From: an uncultured Clostridia bacterium
Lineage (GTDB): Bacteria > Bacillota > Clostridia > Oscillospirales > Acutalibacteraceae
Length of the DNA: 64,000 nucleotides
Reading direction: 5' to 3'
Assembly: GCA_937898625.1 (NCBI GenBank)
Contig: CALEJF010000006.1
Coordinates: 120,178-184,177 of the forward strand
A program made the translations under genes and the position numbers. Within the stretch, counting starts at the first letter, position 1. The number at the start of each line of letters is the position of its first letter. Below the pieces are notes generated by a model. That model was not told where the DNA came from, did no database searches, and saw only the letters and a list, made by a program, of their open reading frames with translations. Shown here in pieces: positions 17,446 to 27,245 of this stretch.

Positions 17446-20148
17446 ATGTCCAAGGAACTTGAAAAACAGTATAATCCGAAAAATGTTGAAGACAGAATAT
17501 ATAAAGACTGGCTCAGCAAAAAATATTTCCACGCAAAGCGTGAAGAAGGTAAAAAGACTTACACTATTGTAATTCCACCACCAAACATCACAGGTCAGCT
17601 CCACATGGGCCATGCTCTTGATAACACATTACAGGATATTCTTATCCGTTATCACAGAATGGCAGGGTATGACACACTCTGGCTTCCAGGTACTGACCAC
17701 GCATCTATCGCAACAGAGGCAAAAATCGTTGAAACAATGCGTAAGGAAGGCATCAGTAAGGAAGATTTAGGTCGTGACGGATTCTTAGAAAGAGCTTGGG
17801 ACTGGAAAAAGCAGTACGGTGGCAGAATTATTGAACAGTTAAAGAAACTCGGTTCATCCTGCGACTGGGACAGAGAAAGATTTACTCTTGACGAGGGTTG
17901 TAGTAAAGCAGTTAACGAGGTTTTCTGTCGTCTTTATGAAAAAGACCTTATCTACCGTGGTAACCGTATGGTTAACTGGTGTCCTTGCTGTAACACATCA
18001 ATTTCTGATGCAGAGGTTGAATATGAGGAGCAGGATGGTAGTTTCTGGCACCTTCTTTATACAGTTAAGGAAACGGGAGAAAAGCTTGAACTCGCTACAA
18101 CTCGTCCCGAAACAATGCTCGGTGATACAGCAGTTGCTATTAATGTTGCTGACGAAAGATATAAGCATCTTCATGGTTGCCATGTAATTCTGCCTTTGCT
18201 TAACAAGGAAATTCCAATTGTTTGTGACGAACACGCAGATATGACAAAGGGCACAGGTGTTGTTAAAATCACTCCTGCTCACGACCCTAACGACTTTGAG
18301 GTTGGACAGAGAAATAATCTTCCGATTGTTCGTACATTTACTTATGACGGTCATCTTACAGGTGCAGAGGACAAGAGAATTGCAGACGAGCTTATTGCAA
18401 GTGGAAGGGCAACTGAAAACGAACCTGAAGTTCTTGACTGCGGTAAATATGCAGGAATGACAACAATGGAAGCAAGAAAAGCAATCCTTGAAGACCTTAA
18501 AGCAGGGGGATACCTTAAAGAAGTTGAACCACGCAAGCACGAGGTTGGCACTTGCTACCGTTGTCATAATACAATTGAACCAATGGTTTCAAAACAGTGG
18601 TTTGTTCGTATGGTTCCTCTTGCAAAACCTGCTATTGAAGCAGTAGAAAAAGGCGAAACAAAGTTTATTCCCGAAAGATTTACAAAGAATTATCTCAACT
18701 GGATGAACGGTACCCGTGACTGGTGTATTTCTCGTCAGTTGTGGTGGGGACACAGAATCCCTGCTTGGTATTGTGACGACTGTGGCGAAACAGTTGTTAC
18801 AAAGGATGGAATTTCAACTTGTCCAAAATGTGGTAGCAAGAATATACGTCAGGATGAAGATACTCTTGACACTTGGTTCTCATCAGCACTTTGGCCATTC
18901 TCAACACTTGGTTGGCCTAATGAGACAGAGGATTTGAAACACTACTACCCAACAAACACTCTCGTAACAGGTTACGATATTATCGGTTTCTGGGTATCTC
19001 GTATGATTTTCTCTGCCCTTGAATATACAGGACAAGTTCCCTTTGATACAGTTCTTATTCACGGTCTTGTTCGTGATGCACAGGGTAGAAAGATGTCTAA
19101 ATCCTTGGGTAACGGTATTGACCCGCTTGAAATTATAGACCAATATGGTGCAGACGCATTGAGGTTTACTCTTGCAACGGGTAACAGCCCAGGAAACGAT
19201 ATGCGTTTCTCTGACGAAAAGGTTGAAGCAAGCAGAAACTTTGCTAACAAGATTTGGAATGCTGCTCGTTTTATCTTGATGAATCTTGATGAAAACGAAT
19301 ATGCACCTTATGTTCCAAAGAATCTTGCAATTGAAGATAAATGGATTTTGTCAAAATACAATGACCTTGTAAAAGATGTTACAGATTCACTTGAAAAGTT
19401 TGAACTCGGTCTTGCAGTACAGAAGCTCTATGACTTTATTTGGGACGTATTCTGCGACTGGTATATCGAAATTGCAAAAATCCGTCTTAACGGTGAATGT
19501 GCAACAGCAAAGGCAACAGTTAAAGCAGTTCTTGTTTACGTAATGTCAAATACACTCAAACTCTTACATCCGTTTATGCCATTCATTACAGAAGAAATCT
19601 GGCAGACACTTCCACACGATGGTGACTCAATTATGATTTCAGAATGGCCCGTATTCAGCGATGAACTTTCATTCAAAGCTGACGAAACCGAAATGGAAAA
19701 AGTTATGACTGCAATTAAGGCTGTTCGTAACCGTCGTGCAGAAATGAATGTTCCGCCATCAAAGAAAGCAAAGATTTTCATTGAAACAGCTTATGAAAAG
19801 ACATTCTCCGAGGGTGCAAACTTCTTCGTTCGCCTTGCTTCAGCAAGTGAAGTGGAACTCGTTAAGGGTTACGAAAATGACGAGGCAGTTGCAATCATCA
19901 CAGAAGACGCAAGACTCTTTATCCCAATGGACGAGCTTGTTGATTTCAAAGCAGAGCTTGAAAGACTCCAGAAAGAAAAAGCAGGTGTGCTTAAGGAAAT
20001 CGCATTCGTTTCAGGTAAACTCAACAACGAAAAATTTGTTGCAAAAGCACCTGAAGCACTCGTAAACGAGCAACGCGAAAAACTTGCAAAATACAACGAA
20101 AAACTCAGTATGCTTGAAGAAAGTATTGCAAAAATTGCAAACAAATAA
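17446..20148 (+). CDS. valS: Valyl-tRNA synthetase
   Basis: Class Ia aminoacyl-tRNA synthetase that charges tRNA-Val and edits threonine. The 900-residue length is normal. The HIGH-type motif HMGH is at residues 53-56 in PPPNITGQLHMGHAL. The KMSKS motif is at 549-553, the editing domain includes ATTRPETMLGDTAVAIN, and a zinc-binding-like CPKCGSKNI lies near residue 464. The C-terminal arm is a coiled coil typical of bacterial ValRS. AAAGGAAG precedes the ATG, and expression is controlled by the T-box. No anomalies are visible. Confidence 0.98.
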   Translation: MSKELEKQYNPKNVEDRIYKDWLSKKYFHAKREEGKKTYTIVIPPPNITGQLHMGHALDNTLQDILIRYHRMAGYDTLWLPGTDHASIATEAKIVETMRKEGISKEDLGRDGFLERAWDWKKQYGGRIIEQLKKLGSSCDWDRERFTLDEGCSKAVNEVFCRLYEKDLIYRGNRMVNWCPCCNTSISDAEVEYEEQDGSFWHLLYTVKETGEKLELATTRPETMLGDTAVAINVADERYKHLHGCHVILPLLNKEIPIVCDEHADMTKGTGVVKITPAHDPNDFEVGQRNNLPIVRTFTYDGHLTGAEDKRIADELIASGRATENEPEVLDCGKYAGMTTMEARKAILEDLKAGGYLKEVEPRKHEVGTCYRCHNTIEPMVSKQWFVRMVPLAKPAIEAVEKGETKFIPERFTKNYLNWMNGTRDWCISRQLWWGHRIPAWYCDDCGETVVTKDGISTCPKCGSKNIRQDEDTLDTWFSSALWPFSTLGWPNETEDLKHYYPTNTLVTGYDIIGFWVSRMIFSALEYTGQVPFDTVLIHGLVRDAQGRKMSKSLGNGIDPLEIIDQYGADALRFTLATGNSPGNDMRFSDEKVEASRNFANKIWNAARFILMNLDENEYAPYVPKNLAIEDKWILSKYNDLVKDVTDSLEKFELGLAVQKLYDFIWDVFCDWYIEIAKIRLNGECATAKATVKAVLVYVMSNTLKLLHPFMPFITEEIWQTLPHDGDSIMISEWPVFSDELSFKADETEMEKVMTAIKAVRNRRAEMNVPPSKKAKIFIETAYEKTFSEGANFFVRLASASEVELVKGYENDEAVAIITEDARLFIPMDELVDFKAELERLQKEKAGVLKEIAFVSGKLNNEKFVAKAPEALVNEQREKLAKYNEKLSMLEESIAKIANK

Positions 20149-20163
20149 AAATGATAGAAGTAT

Positions 20164-20185
20164 GCCTTCCCCTCAAGGGGAAGGC
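20164..20185. repeat. Perfect hairpin after valS
   Basis: GCCTTCCCC-TC-GGGGAAGGC-type palindrome without a T-tail on the plus strand. Its form resembles the REP-like hairpins elsewhere in the window. It could assist termination or stabilise the valS transcript 3' end. Confidence 0.6.
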
Positions 20186-20194
20186 AAAAAATAA

Positions 20195-20221
20195 GACCTC
20201 TCGGATTGAGAGGTCGTTTTT
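20195..20221. terminator. Bidirectional intrinsic terminator, valS / alcohol dehydrogenase
   Basis: The stem GACCTCTC/GAGAGGTC is followed by GTTTTTTA on the plus strand. On the minus strand it is followed by TTATTTTTT, so it serves both converging genes. Confidence 0.88.
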
Positions 20222-20234
20222 TATGTATTCTCGA

Positions 20235-21443
20235 TTATTCTTTAATCATAAGTGACTTAACGATTGCTGTCATTTCTGCTTCGCCGTAGATTACAGGTAC
20301 CGGATAGAGTGGGTTACCTTCTTTAAGAGCGCGTTCAACAATAATCGGAATATCCTTTTCCTGAATCTGTGTAAAGCCTTTTGGAATATTCATTCTTTCG
20401 TTCATATCATAGATTTCAGCAATAAATGCCTTTGCTTTTGCTTCTTCGCTGTCACCTTTGATACCAACAATGTCAGCAAGTTTTGCAAGAGGTGTATAAA
20501 CTGCACTGCCATAAGATTCGAGCATTACAGGAAGAATAACTGCGTTTGCAAGACCGTGGGGAATACCATATTGACCACCAAGGTTGTGAGCAACTGCGTG
20601 AACATAACCAACATAAGCACGAGTAAATGCCATACCTGCATAGTAAGATGCAAGGAGCATATTGTTTCTTGCTTCAATGTTCTTACCATCTGTGTATGCT
20701 GTTTCAAGGTTTTCGAAAATCATCTTTGTAGCCTTTTCTGCATACTCTGTTGTTGATTTAACATTACTCTTACCGATATAAGCTTCAACTGCGTGGGTCA
20801 AAGCATCCATACCTGTTGTTGATGTGATGTGTGGTGGAAGACCAACTGTGAGTTCAGGGTCAAATACTGCAAAACGAGGACGAAGGAATGGGTCGTTGCA
20901 AGCATTCTTTTCGTGAGTTTTTGAGTTAGAAACAACTGCTGCAAGAGTACATTCTGAACCTGTACCTGCTGTTGTGGGTACTGCGAAGAAAGGTGGGAGT
21001 GGACGAAGAATTTTCATAAGTCCACGCATTTTTTCAACAGGCTGATTTGGTTTTACAACTCTTGCTGCTGCAATCTTTGCGCAGTCCATAGGTGAGCCGC
21101 CACCGAATGCGATAATACCCTGACAACCGTTGTTTAAGTACATATCCTTTGCTTCTTCAATGTTCTCGATTGTTGGGTTAGGCTGTGTGCCGTCGTAAAC
21201 TACATACTCAACTCCGGCTTTATCCATTTCTTCATAAAGACCATTGAGAAGTCCAAGAGAAGTAAGACCTTTATCAGTTACAATAAGAACTTTTTTAAGT
21301 CCTTTTTCCTTGATAAGGTTAGGAAGTTTTCTGATACTGCCAGGCCCTGTAAGTTTAAATGGTTCACCCCAAGGCATAAAGCATTCCGCAATAAACATTA
21401 CTTTCTGGAAAACTCTGCAATAAGCTTTGTAAAAATTTGTCAT
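20235..21443 (-). CDS. Iron-containing alcohol dehydrogenase
   Basis: A group III, NAD(P)-dependent metal alcohol dehydrogenase of 402 residues. The nucleotide-binding GGGSPMDCAK motif is near residue 115, followed by TTAGTGSE. The iron-ligand region starts DALTHAVEAY and continues with YVHAVAHNLGG and GIPHGLANA, giving the Asp and three His ligands expected. It would reduce an aldehyde or oxidise an alcohol in fermentation; the substrate cannot be assigned (butanol-, ethanol- or propanediol-type relatives exist). AAAGGG precedes the ATG. It lies 30 bases downstream of ribF on the same strand, so read-through is possible. Confidence 0.92.
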   Translation of the reverse strand: MTNFYKAYCRVFQKVMFIAECFMPWGEPFKLTGPGSIRKLPNLIKEKGLKKVLIVTDKGLTSLGLLNGLYEEMDKAGVEYVVYDGTQPNPTIENIEEAKDMYLNNGCQGIIAFGGGSPMDCAKIAAARVVKPNQPVEKMRGLMKILRPLPPFFAVPTTAGTGSECTLAAVVSNSKTHEKNACNDPFLRPRFAVFDPELTVGLPPHITSTTGMDALTHAVEAYIGKSNVKSTTEYAEKATKMIFENLETAYTDGKNIEARNNMLLASYYAGMAFTRAYVGYVHAVAHNLGGQYGIPHGLANAVILPVMLESYGSAVYTPLAKLADIVGIKGDSEEAKAKAFIAEIYDMNERMNIPKGFTQIQEKDIPIIVERALKEGNPLYPVPVIYGEAEMTAIVKSLMIKE

Positions 21444-21473
21444 AATAAAACAACCCTTTCATTTATGTTTTTA

Positions 21474-22364
21474 TTATTTATTATTCTTACTATCAAAAAT
21501 TCTGATAGCTGATTTACTGTCTTTGTCAATTTGTGCTTTTAACTCGTCTTTTCCGCTAAATTTCTTTTCCTCACGAATAAACTCAAGTATTTCAACGGGA
21601 ATTTTTCGGTTATATAAATCACCGTCAAATCCTAAGATACAAGTTTCGGAAAGCACCTTGTCACCACCGATTGTAGGATGGCAACCAAAATTTGTAACTG
21701 AGGGATAAATTTTTCCGTCAACAGTTGCCTGTGATGCGTAAACACCGTGTCTGAGGTTAATAAACCCGGCGGGGAAGTGCTGGTTTATAGTTGGAAAACC
21801 GAGGATTTTCTTTCCGATTCTGTTGCCCTCAACCACTAAAAAGTCATAGGAGAAATTTCGCCCCAACATTTCGTTAGCAGAAACCACATCACCACGACTT
21901 AAAGCCTCGCGAATACGGGTTGAACTAATCATTTCACCCTTGTACATGGTACTTTCTGCCACTTTGTAGATTATATCATACTTTTCGCATAATTCACAGA
22001 GAATTTTACTATTTCCCTCACCATTTTTTCCAAAACGGAAATTCTCACCACTCACAACAGCACCTGCGTTGAATTTTTTAATAAGAATTTCTGTAACGAA
22101 TTCTTCAGGCGAAAGATTACGAATGTCCTGAAAACTGATTGGAATTGGTAAAACTCCAATTTTTTTTGCAAGTTTCTCCTTGTCCTCTTGAGTAATAAGC
22201 AGAGGGGGAGTAATGCCCTTGACTGCCTTTAATGGGTGACAGTCAAACATAAGCATTGCGGGGACAAACCCGTGGGAAGCAAATTCTCTTGTGGCTTTAA
22301 GCACTTGAAGATGACCACGATGCAGTCCGTCAAAAGTGCCCAATGCCAAAGCATATTTATTCAT
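21474..22364 (-). CDS. ribF: Bifunctional riboflavin kinase / FAD synthetase
   Basis: Makes FMN from riboflavin and then FAD. The 296-residue protein has the N-terminal nucleotidyltransferase motif GTFDGLHRGH (residues 9-18) and SSTRIREAL. The C-terminal flavokinase domain begins at GRNFSYDFLVVEGNRIG with GFPTIN. It overlaps truB by eight bases and is the last gene of the rimP-infB operon, an arrangement common in Firmicutes. Length and motifs are standard. Confidence 0.96.
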   Translation of the reverse strand: MNKYALALGTFDGLHRGHLQVLKATREFASHGFVPAMLMFDCHPLKAVKGITPPLLITQEDKEKLAKKIGVLPIPISFQDIRNLSPEEFVTEILIKKFNAGAVVSGENFRFGKNGEGNSKILCELCEKYDIIYKVAESTMYKGEMISSTRIREALSRGDVVSANEMLGRNFSYDFLVVEGNRIGKKILGFPTINQHFPAGFINLRHGVYASQATVDGKIYPSVTNFGCHPTIGGDKVLSETCILGFDGDLYNRKIPVEILEFIREEKKFSGKDELKAQIDKDSKSAIRIFDSKNNK

Positions 22365-23247
22365 CTATAAGCACCCTCCTGACTGTAAGGTCGCCTTTTT
22401 CTGTAAGAATTTCCCCAAGTCCCAATAACTTTCTTTCAGGGGAATAAACACGGTAAATCCCAATTGGATACTCACCGTGAAGTCTTTCATATCCCAATGC
22501 ACCACCGTTGTGAAAACGGTTTGCCTGTGGAGTTGTGACTGTAATTTCGGGATAACTCATAAGTGCCTTTTCAACGGAAGTAATTACACTGTCGGCTTTA
22601 TTCTCACTTACAAGTTTCTCTAATTCCTCAAGTGTAACAGCATTTTCAATAGAAAAACCATTGGCTTCAGTTCTGCGAAGTTCTGTCATAACTGCACCAC
22701 AGCCTAAAACTTTGCCAATATCGTCGCAAAGTGAACGGATATATGTACCTGCCGAGCAAGTCACATCCATTGAAAACTCTGTTCCGTCAAAATCGTAAAT
22801 CTCTAATTTCTCAATGGTGATTTTTCGCTGTTCTCTCTCGATTTCAATGCCCTTTCGAGCCAAATCATAAAGTCGCTCGCCGTCTTTTTTTAGTGCGGAA
22901 TACATTGGAGGTGTTTGTAAAATCTCACCTTTAAATTGTTCTGCAACTTTTAACAACTGTTCTTCTGTGACATTAACATCATTTTGAGTGAGAATTTCAC
23001 CCGTAATGTCAAGTGTATCGGTTGTAAGACCTAATTTTACTTTTGCAGTATAACTTTTCTTGTGTTCGGGCAAAAGCTCAATAAAACGGGTGCAGTGACC
23101 GAGCATAATAACAAGTACACCGGTAGCCATAGGGTCCAGTGTGCCTGTATGACCTGCTTTTTTCACACCTAAAATACGGGATGCTCTTTTAACAGCCATA
23201 AAAGATGTCATATCGCAGGGCTTGTCAAGACAAATTATGCCGGTCAT
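22357..23247 (-). CDS. truB: tRNA pseudouridine-55 synthase
   Basis: Converts U55 of the tRNA T-loop to pseudouridine and acts as a tRNA chaperone. Among its 296 residues are GHTGTLDPMATGVL with catalytic D38, the PPMYSALKKDGERLYDLAR motif and CSAGTYIRSLCDDIG. A C-terminal PUA-like tail ends the protein. It overlaps nrnA by a single base (stop-start TAATG) and overlaps ribF downstream, so translation is coupled. No anomalies. Confidence 0.97.
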   Translation of the reverse strand: MTGIICLDKPCDMTSFMAVKRASRILGVKKAGHTGTLDPMATGVLVIMLGHCTRFIELLPEHKKSYTAKVKLGLTTDTLDITGEILTQNDVNVTEEQLLKVAEQFKGEILQTPPMYSALKKDGERLYDLARKGIEIEREQRKITIEKLEIYDFDGTEFSMDVTCSAGTYIRSLCDDIGKVLGCGAVMTELRRTEANGFSIENAVTLEELEKLVSENKADSVITSVEKALMSYPEITVTTPQANRFHNGGALGYERLHGEYPIGIYRVYSPERKLLGLGEILTEKGDLTVRRVLIDE

Positions 23248-24194
23248 TAAAATTCCTTCTTTATAACTTCAAGTAATTGTTGCTTTGCTTCATTGATTGA
23301 ACAGTCAAACTCGCAACCTGCTGCACGGTTATGACCGCCGCCACCAAAATTAGCACAGATTTTTGCCGCATCATGAGGTTCAATAGTGCGTAAAGACACC
23401 TTATACTTCCCATCCTTCTGTTCACGGATAGTCACACCGATTTTAACGCCTTCAATTTTTCGTGGGAGCGATGCAATTCCGTCACATTCGCTTTCGTTGG
23501 AGCCACTTTCCTTGAACATATCCTGTGTAATGGTCATAATTGCAACTTTTCCGTCAAAATGGGTTTCAATGGAAGATATAGCCATCTGTTCAAGTTTCAT
23601 ATATGAAAAACTCTTTGTCTCAAACATAAGACGGTTGATATTTGTGTAGTCAGCACCTTTTGCCATAACCTCGGCAGCAACTCTGTGTACGGTCGGTGTT
23701 GTATTTGAGAACATAAAGCAACCTGTATCCGTTGCAAGTCCCGTATAAACACAACTTGCCATTTCCGGTGTAATTTCAACACCTAACTGGCAGATAACCT
23801 CATAAATCACAACCGCTGCAGCAGCCTTGTCCTTTAAAAGGAGATTTTCAGCATATTCTCGGTTTGACATGTGGTGGTCAATGCATAAAAACACCTTGTC
23901 ACCATACTTTTCTTCAAACTCTGCACCAAGAAGTTTACTGTCAGCAACGTCAACTGCAATTATTTTGTCAAATTCTATGTCGCTGTTGTCAAGTCCGTCC
24001 CAAAGATAAGAAAACTTTGGATGTATCTCGTCGTTACAACGCACCATTGACTTCTTACCCATAGAGTCCAACGCTCTTTTAAGTGCAAATGCACTGCCAA
24101 GAGTGTCACCGTCGGGATTTCTGTGTGAAAGAATAAGAAATCCGTCAAATTCTTTTAAGAGTGATGCACATTCTTTAACATCAATTCTTTTCAT
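23247..24194 (-). CDS. nrnA: DHH/DHHA1 phosphoesterase, NrnA-type nanoRNase / pAp phosphatase
   Basis: Degrades short RNA oligonucleotides and dephosphorylates 3'-phosphoadenosine 5'-phosphate. The 315-residue protein shows HRNPDGDTLGSA (residues 24-35), VDVADS, the DHH motif at 106-108 (CIDHHMSN) and the DHHA1 signature GGGGHNRAAGC near the C-terminus. Metal ligands appear complete. It sits between rbfA and truB, the usual Firmicutes position for this gene. Confidence 0.94.
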   Translation of the reverse strand: MKRIDVKECASLLKEFDGFLILSHRNPDGDTLGSAFALKRALDSMGKKSMVRCNDEIHPKFSYLWDGLDNSDIEFDKIIAVDVADSKLLGAEFEEKYGDKVFLCIDHHMSNREYAENLLLKDKAAAAVVIYEVICQLGVEITPEMASCVYTGLATDTGCFMFSNTTPTVHRVAAEVMAKGADYTNINRLMFETKSFSYMKLEQMAISSIETHFDGKVAIMTITQDMFKESGSNESECDGIASLPRKIEGVKIGVTIREQKDGKYKVSLRTIEPHDAAKICANFGGGGHNRAAGCEFDCSINEAKQQLLEVIKKEF

Positions 24195-24197
24195 AAA

Positions 24198-24560
24198 CTA
24201 TTCCTCAATATCGTCAGTATTGTGTGTACCTTCGATTTTCTTGAATATTTCCATACCGTGCTGAACGGAGTCGTCGGCAATAAACTTAAGTTCAGGTGTC
24301 TTTCTCAAATGTAATTTACTGCCAACCTCACGTCTGATAAGACCTGTTGCGGATGTGAGTCCTTTAACCGCCTCTTTTGCATCTTCAATGCCACTCATAG
24401 AGCTTACATAAACCTTTGCAAAAGAAAGGTCAGAACTTACATCAACACGGACAACAGTAAGGATTTTATCCCTTACTCGTGGGTCTTTTAGTTCACGGAT
24501 AACGGCAACTATTTCTCGTTTAATATCTTCCGATACTCTACCTACTCTATATCCTGCCAT
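24198..24560 (-). CDS. rbfA: Ribosome-binding factor A
   Basis: A 120-residue KH-fold 30S maturation factor. The N-terminus YRVGRVSEDIKREI and the central LKDPRV, then FAKVYVSSM and LIRREVGSKLHLRKTPELKF segments match the family. It overlaps the infB stop by one base and precedes nrnA by three, inside the nusA-infB operon. Confidence 0.96.
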   Translation of the reverse strand: MAGYRVGRVSEDIKREIVAVIRELKDPRVRDKILTVVRVDVSSDLSFAKVYVSSMSGIEDAKEAVKGLTSATGLIRREVGSKLHLRKTPELKFIADDSVQHGMEIFKKIEGTHNTDDIEE

Positions 24561-26911
24561 TAGTCTCTGTATTCCTCCATAATAAAGGCTTCAAAAATGT
24601 CGCCTTCCTTAACGTCGTTAAATTTGTTAAGACCGATACCACATTCGTAACCGCTTGCTACTTCCTTAACATCATCCTTAAATCTCTTAAGTGATGAAAT
24701 TGAGTCCTCGGCAATAACAATACCATCACGAACAACACGGATTTGAGCATTTCGGGTCACCTTACCGTTCTGAACATAAGAACCTGCGATTGTACCTGCA
24801 GAGGAAAGCTTGAATACATTACGAACCTCAATTCGACCAAGTAATACTTCACGGAATTTAGGTGCAAGCATACCCTTCATAGCATCTTCGATTTCTTCAA
24901 TGCAGTCGTAGATAATACGATACATTCTCATATCTACGCCGTCACGCTCTGCAATTTCAGTAGCAACCGGGTCAGGACGAACATTGAAGCCAACGATAAT
25001 TGCGTTTGATGCGTTTGCAAGCATAATGTCTGATTCGCTGACTGCACCAACACCGCCGTGGATAACCTTAACCTGAACTTCCTCGTTAGAAAGCTTTTCA
25101 AGATTTTGTTTAACTGCTTCAACTGAACCCTGAACATCAGCCTTAACGATAATGTTAAGAGTCTTGATTTTACCTGCATTGATTGATGAGAACAAGTTAT
25201 CAAGAGTAACTTTCTGATACTGATTGAACTGTTCCTCTTTCTTTTCCTGCTTTCTCTTTTCAACCAGTTCACGAGCAAGTCTTTCGTCAGAAACTGCATT
25301 GAATACATCGCCTGACTGTGGAACTTCATCAAGACCCATAATTTCAACAGGAACGGATGGACCTGCTTCTTTAAGTGAACGGTGTTTGTCGTCAACCATA
25401 ACACGAACTCTACCAACCGCAGTACCTGCAACAACAATGTCACCTGAATGGAGAGTACCATTCTGAACAAGGAGAGTAGCAACAGGACCCTTGCCCTTGT
25501 CAAGACGAGCTTCAATAACAATACCCTTTGCAGCTCTGTTTGGATTAGCCTTGAGTTCTCTCATTTCTGCTGTGAGAAGAACATTTTCAAGAAGCTTATC
25601 AATATTCATATGTGTTTTTGCAGAAACAGGAACACAGATAATGTCACCGCCCCATTCTTCAGGAACAAGGCCATGTTCTGTGAGCTGCTGCATGATTTTA
25701 TCAACAGTTGTGCCGGGTTTATCCATTTTGTTAATAGCAACAATAATGTCAACTTCAGCTGCCTTTGCGTGGTTAATAGCCTCAATTGTCTGTGGCATAA
25801 TACCGTCGTCAGCAGCAACAACAAGAATTGCAACGTCAGTTGCCTGAGCACCACGAGCACGCATAGATGTAAATGCTGCGTGGCCTGGTGTGTCAAGGAA
25901 TGTAATGTACTGACCGTTGAGGTTTACTCTGTAAGCACCGATGTGCTGTGTAATACCACCTGCTTCAGTAGCAGTAACATTTGTATTCTTGATAGCATCA
26001 AGAAGTGATGTTTTACCGTGGTCAACATGTCCCATAACAACTACAACAGGGTCACGAGTTACAAGGTTTTCCTCATCGTCTTCACTATCGTCAATAATTC
26101 TTTCTTCAATTGTAACAACAACCTCACGGCTAACCTTTGCACCAAGTTCTGTTGCAACGATTTCAGCAGTATCATAGTCAATAACCTCGTTAACCGTTGC
26201 CATCATACCGAGTGCGAAGAGCTTTTTGATAACTTCGGCAGCAGTCATTTTAAGACGAGAAGCTAATTCACCAACTGTGATTTCGTCACCAACTGTGATT
26301 ACAGGTGGTTTCTTAGCACGTTCTGCAGCAATTCTCTTGAGTCTTTCTGCTTCAGTTTCTTTCTTACCACTTCTCATACCCTGCTTGCGGTACTGCTGAC
26401 TCTTTTGTTTAAGTTTCTGTTTCTTAACCATATTATCGCTCTGGTGTGAGTTAGCAGGAGCAATATTTTCGTATTTTTCGTTATATTTTTCAGCATCAAA
26501 GGAATTTGCTCTTGTGTCAATGTGACGCATTTCACCCTTTGTACGAGCCTGCATAGGCTTGTTCTGGTCCTTCTCTTTTTTCTTCTGTGGCTGTGGTGCC
26601 GGAGCAGGAGCTTTCTTGCTTTCAGCAGGTTTTGTATCTTTCTTTTCCTTTGAAAGTGATGTTTCTTTTTTAGGTGCTTCCTTCTTTTCAGCTTTTTTGC
26701 TTTCTTGTGGAACAGCATTGAAATACTCGTCAAAACTCTTAACTGAATTTTCCTTTGTAATTACATCAAAGATAAAGTCAAGTTCTTTTTCTTCAAGTGC
26801 TGTCTGGGATTTCTTTTCACCCTCAAAATGTTTTGAAAGGTTTTCTATAATAAATTTGCTTTGGATGTCAAAATCCTTTGCGACTTCGTGTACTTTGTAC
26901 TTTTTAATCAT
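24560..26911 (-). CDS. infB: Translation initiation factor IF-2
   Basis: GTPase that places initiator tRNA on the 30S subunit. About 783 residues: an N-terminal IF2N domain, a Lys/Glu/Pro/Ala-rich low-complexity linker (about 60-190), a second IF2N domain, then the G domain with GHVDHGKTS near residue 294, DTPGHAAF and NKMD. Domains II to IV follow. Two ATGs are possible: the one at 26917 is only two bases from GGAGG, whereas the one at 26911 (MIKKYKVHEVAK) is eight bases away and fits the family start, so I chose it. Confidence 0.97.
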   Translation of the reverse strand: MIKKYKVHEVAKDFDIQSKFIIENLSKHFEGEKKSQTALEEKELDFIFDVITKENSVKSFDEYFNAVPQESKKAEKKEAPKKETSLSKEKKDTKPAESKKAPAPAPQPQKKKEKDQNKPMQARTKGEMRHIDTRANSFDAEKYNEKYENIAPANSHQSDNMVKKQKLKQKSQQYRKQGMRSGKKETEAERLKRIAAERAKKPPVITVGDEITVGELASRLKMTAAEVIKKLFALGMMATVNEVIDYDTAEIVATELGAKVSREVVVTIEERIIDDSEDDEENLVTRDPVVVVMGHVDHGKTSLLDAIKNTNVTATEAGGITQHIGAYRVNLNGQYITFLDTPGHAAFTSMRARGAQATDVAILVVAADDGIMPQTIEAINHAKAAEVDIIVAINKMDKPGTTVDKIMQQLTEHGLVPEEWGGDIICVPVSAKTHMNIDKLLENVLLTAEMRELKANPNRAAKGIVIEARLDKGKGPVATLLVQNGTLHSGDIVVAGTAVGRVRVMVDDKHRSLKEAGPSVPVEIMGLDEVPQSGDVFNAVSDERLARELVEKRKQEKKEEQFNQYQKVTLDNLFSSINAGKIKTLNIIVKADVQGSVEAVKQNLEKLSNEEVQVKVIHGGVGAVSESDIMLANASNAIIVGFNVRPDPVATEIAERDGVDMRMYRIIYDCIEEIEDAMKGMLAPKFREVLLGRIEVRNVFKLSSAGTIAGSYVQNGKVTRNAQIRVVRDGIVIAEDSISSLKRFKDDVKEVASGYECGIGLNKFNDVKEGDIFEAFIMEEYRD

Positions 26912-26927
26912 TCTCATAACCTCCGTT

Positions 26928-27245
26928 TCAGTTATCTTGAGCTAAAATCGTAATAATTTTCTCGGCAAATCCTTGGTCGTCTATTGAAATAACGCCTGCT
27001 TTTGAACTGATGCAAAGTGCAAGTTCATCCCTTTTAAATGGTGCATCAATATATTTAATATTACGCCCGTCAAAGGAACATTCGTCTTTGATTTCTCTTT
27101 TAAGTCTTTCGGAAGCATCATTACAAGTAATTACAAGTTGTGCATTATGCTTTTTGATTGCTGTAACAACTGCATCGTGCCCCAAGGACATTTTTCCTGC
27201 CCTACGGCAAAGACCAAAAAGACCTTTTAAATTATCCTTTATCAT
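26928..27245 (-). CDS. ylxQ: L7Ae/L30e-family ribosomal-type protein (YlxQ)
   Basis: A 105-residue RNA-binding protein of the L7Ae/L30e/S12e/Gadd45 fold. The start MIKDNLKGLFGLCRRAGKMSLG is the family N-terminus, and VTCNDASERLKREI and CISSKAGVISI follow. An open frame extends 13 codons upstream, but the ATG at 27245 overlaps the ylxR stop and matches relatives, so it is chosen. It probably recognises kink-turn RNA; its cellular role is still poorly defined. Confidence 0.9.
   Translation of the reverse strand: MIKDNLKGLFGLCRRAGKMSLGHDAVVTAIKKHNAQLVITCNDASERLKREIKDECSFDGRNIKYIDAPFKRDELALCISSKAGVISIDDQGFAEKIITILAQDN

Noticed and set aside
17998..18567. Long open frame (189 codons) on the minus strand
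   Set aside because: It lies entirely within valS, has no ribosome site, and has a cysteine/serine-rich composition typical of antisense frames.
24934..26008. Several open frames of 90-195 codons in both strands
   Set aside because: All fall inside infB, which is a complete and conserved gene. Their Leu/Ser-rich composition is that of frame shadows.
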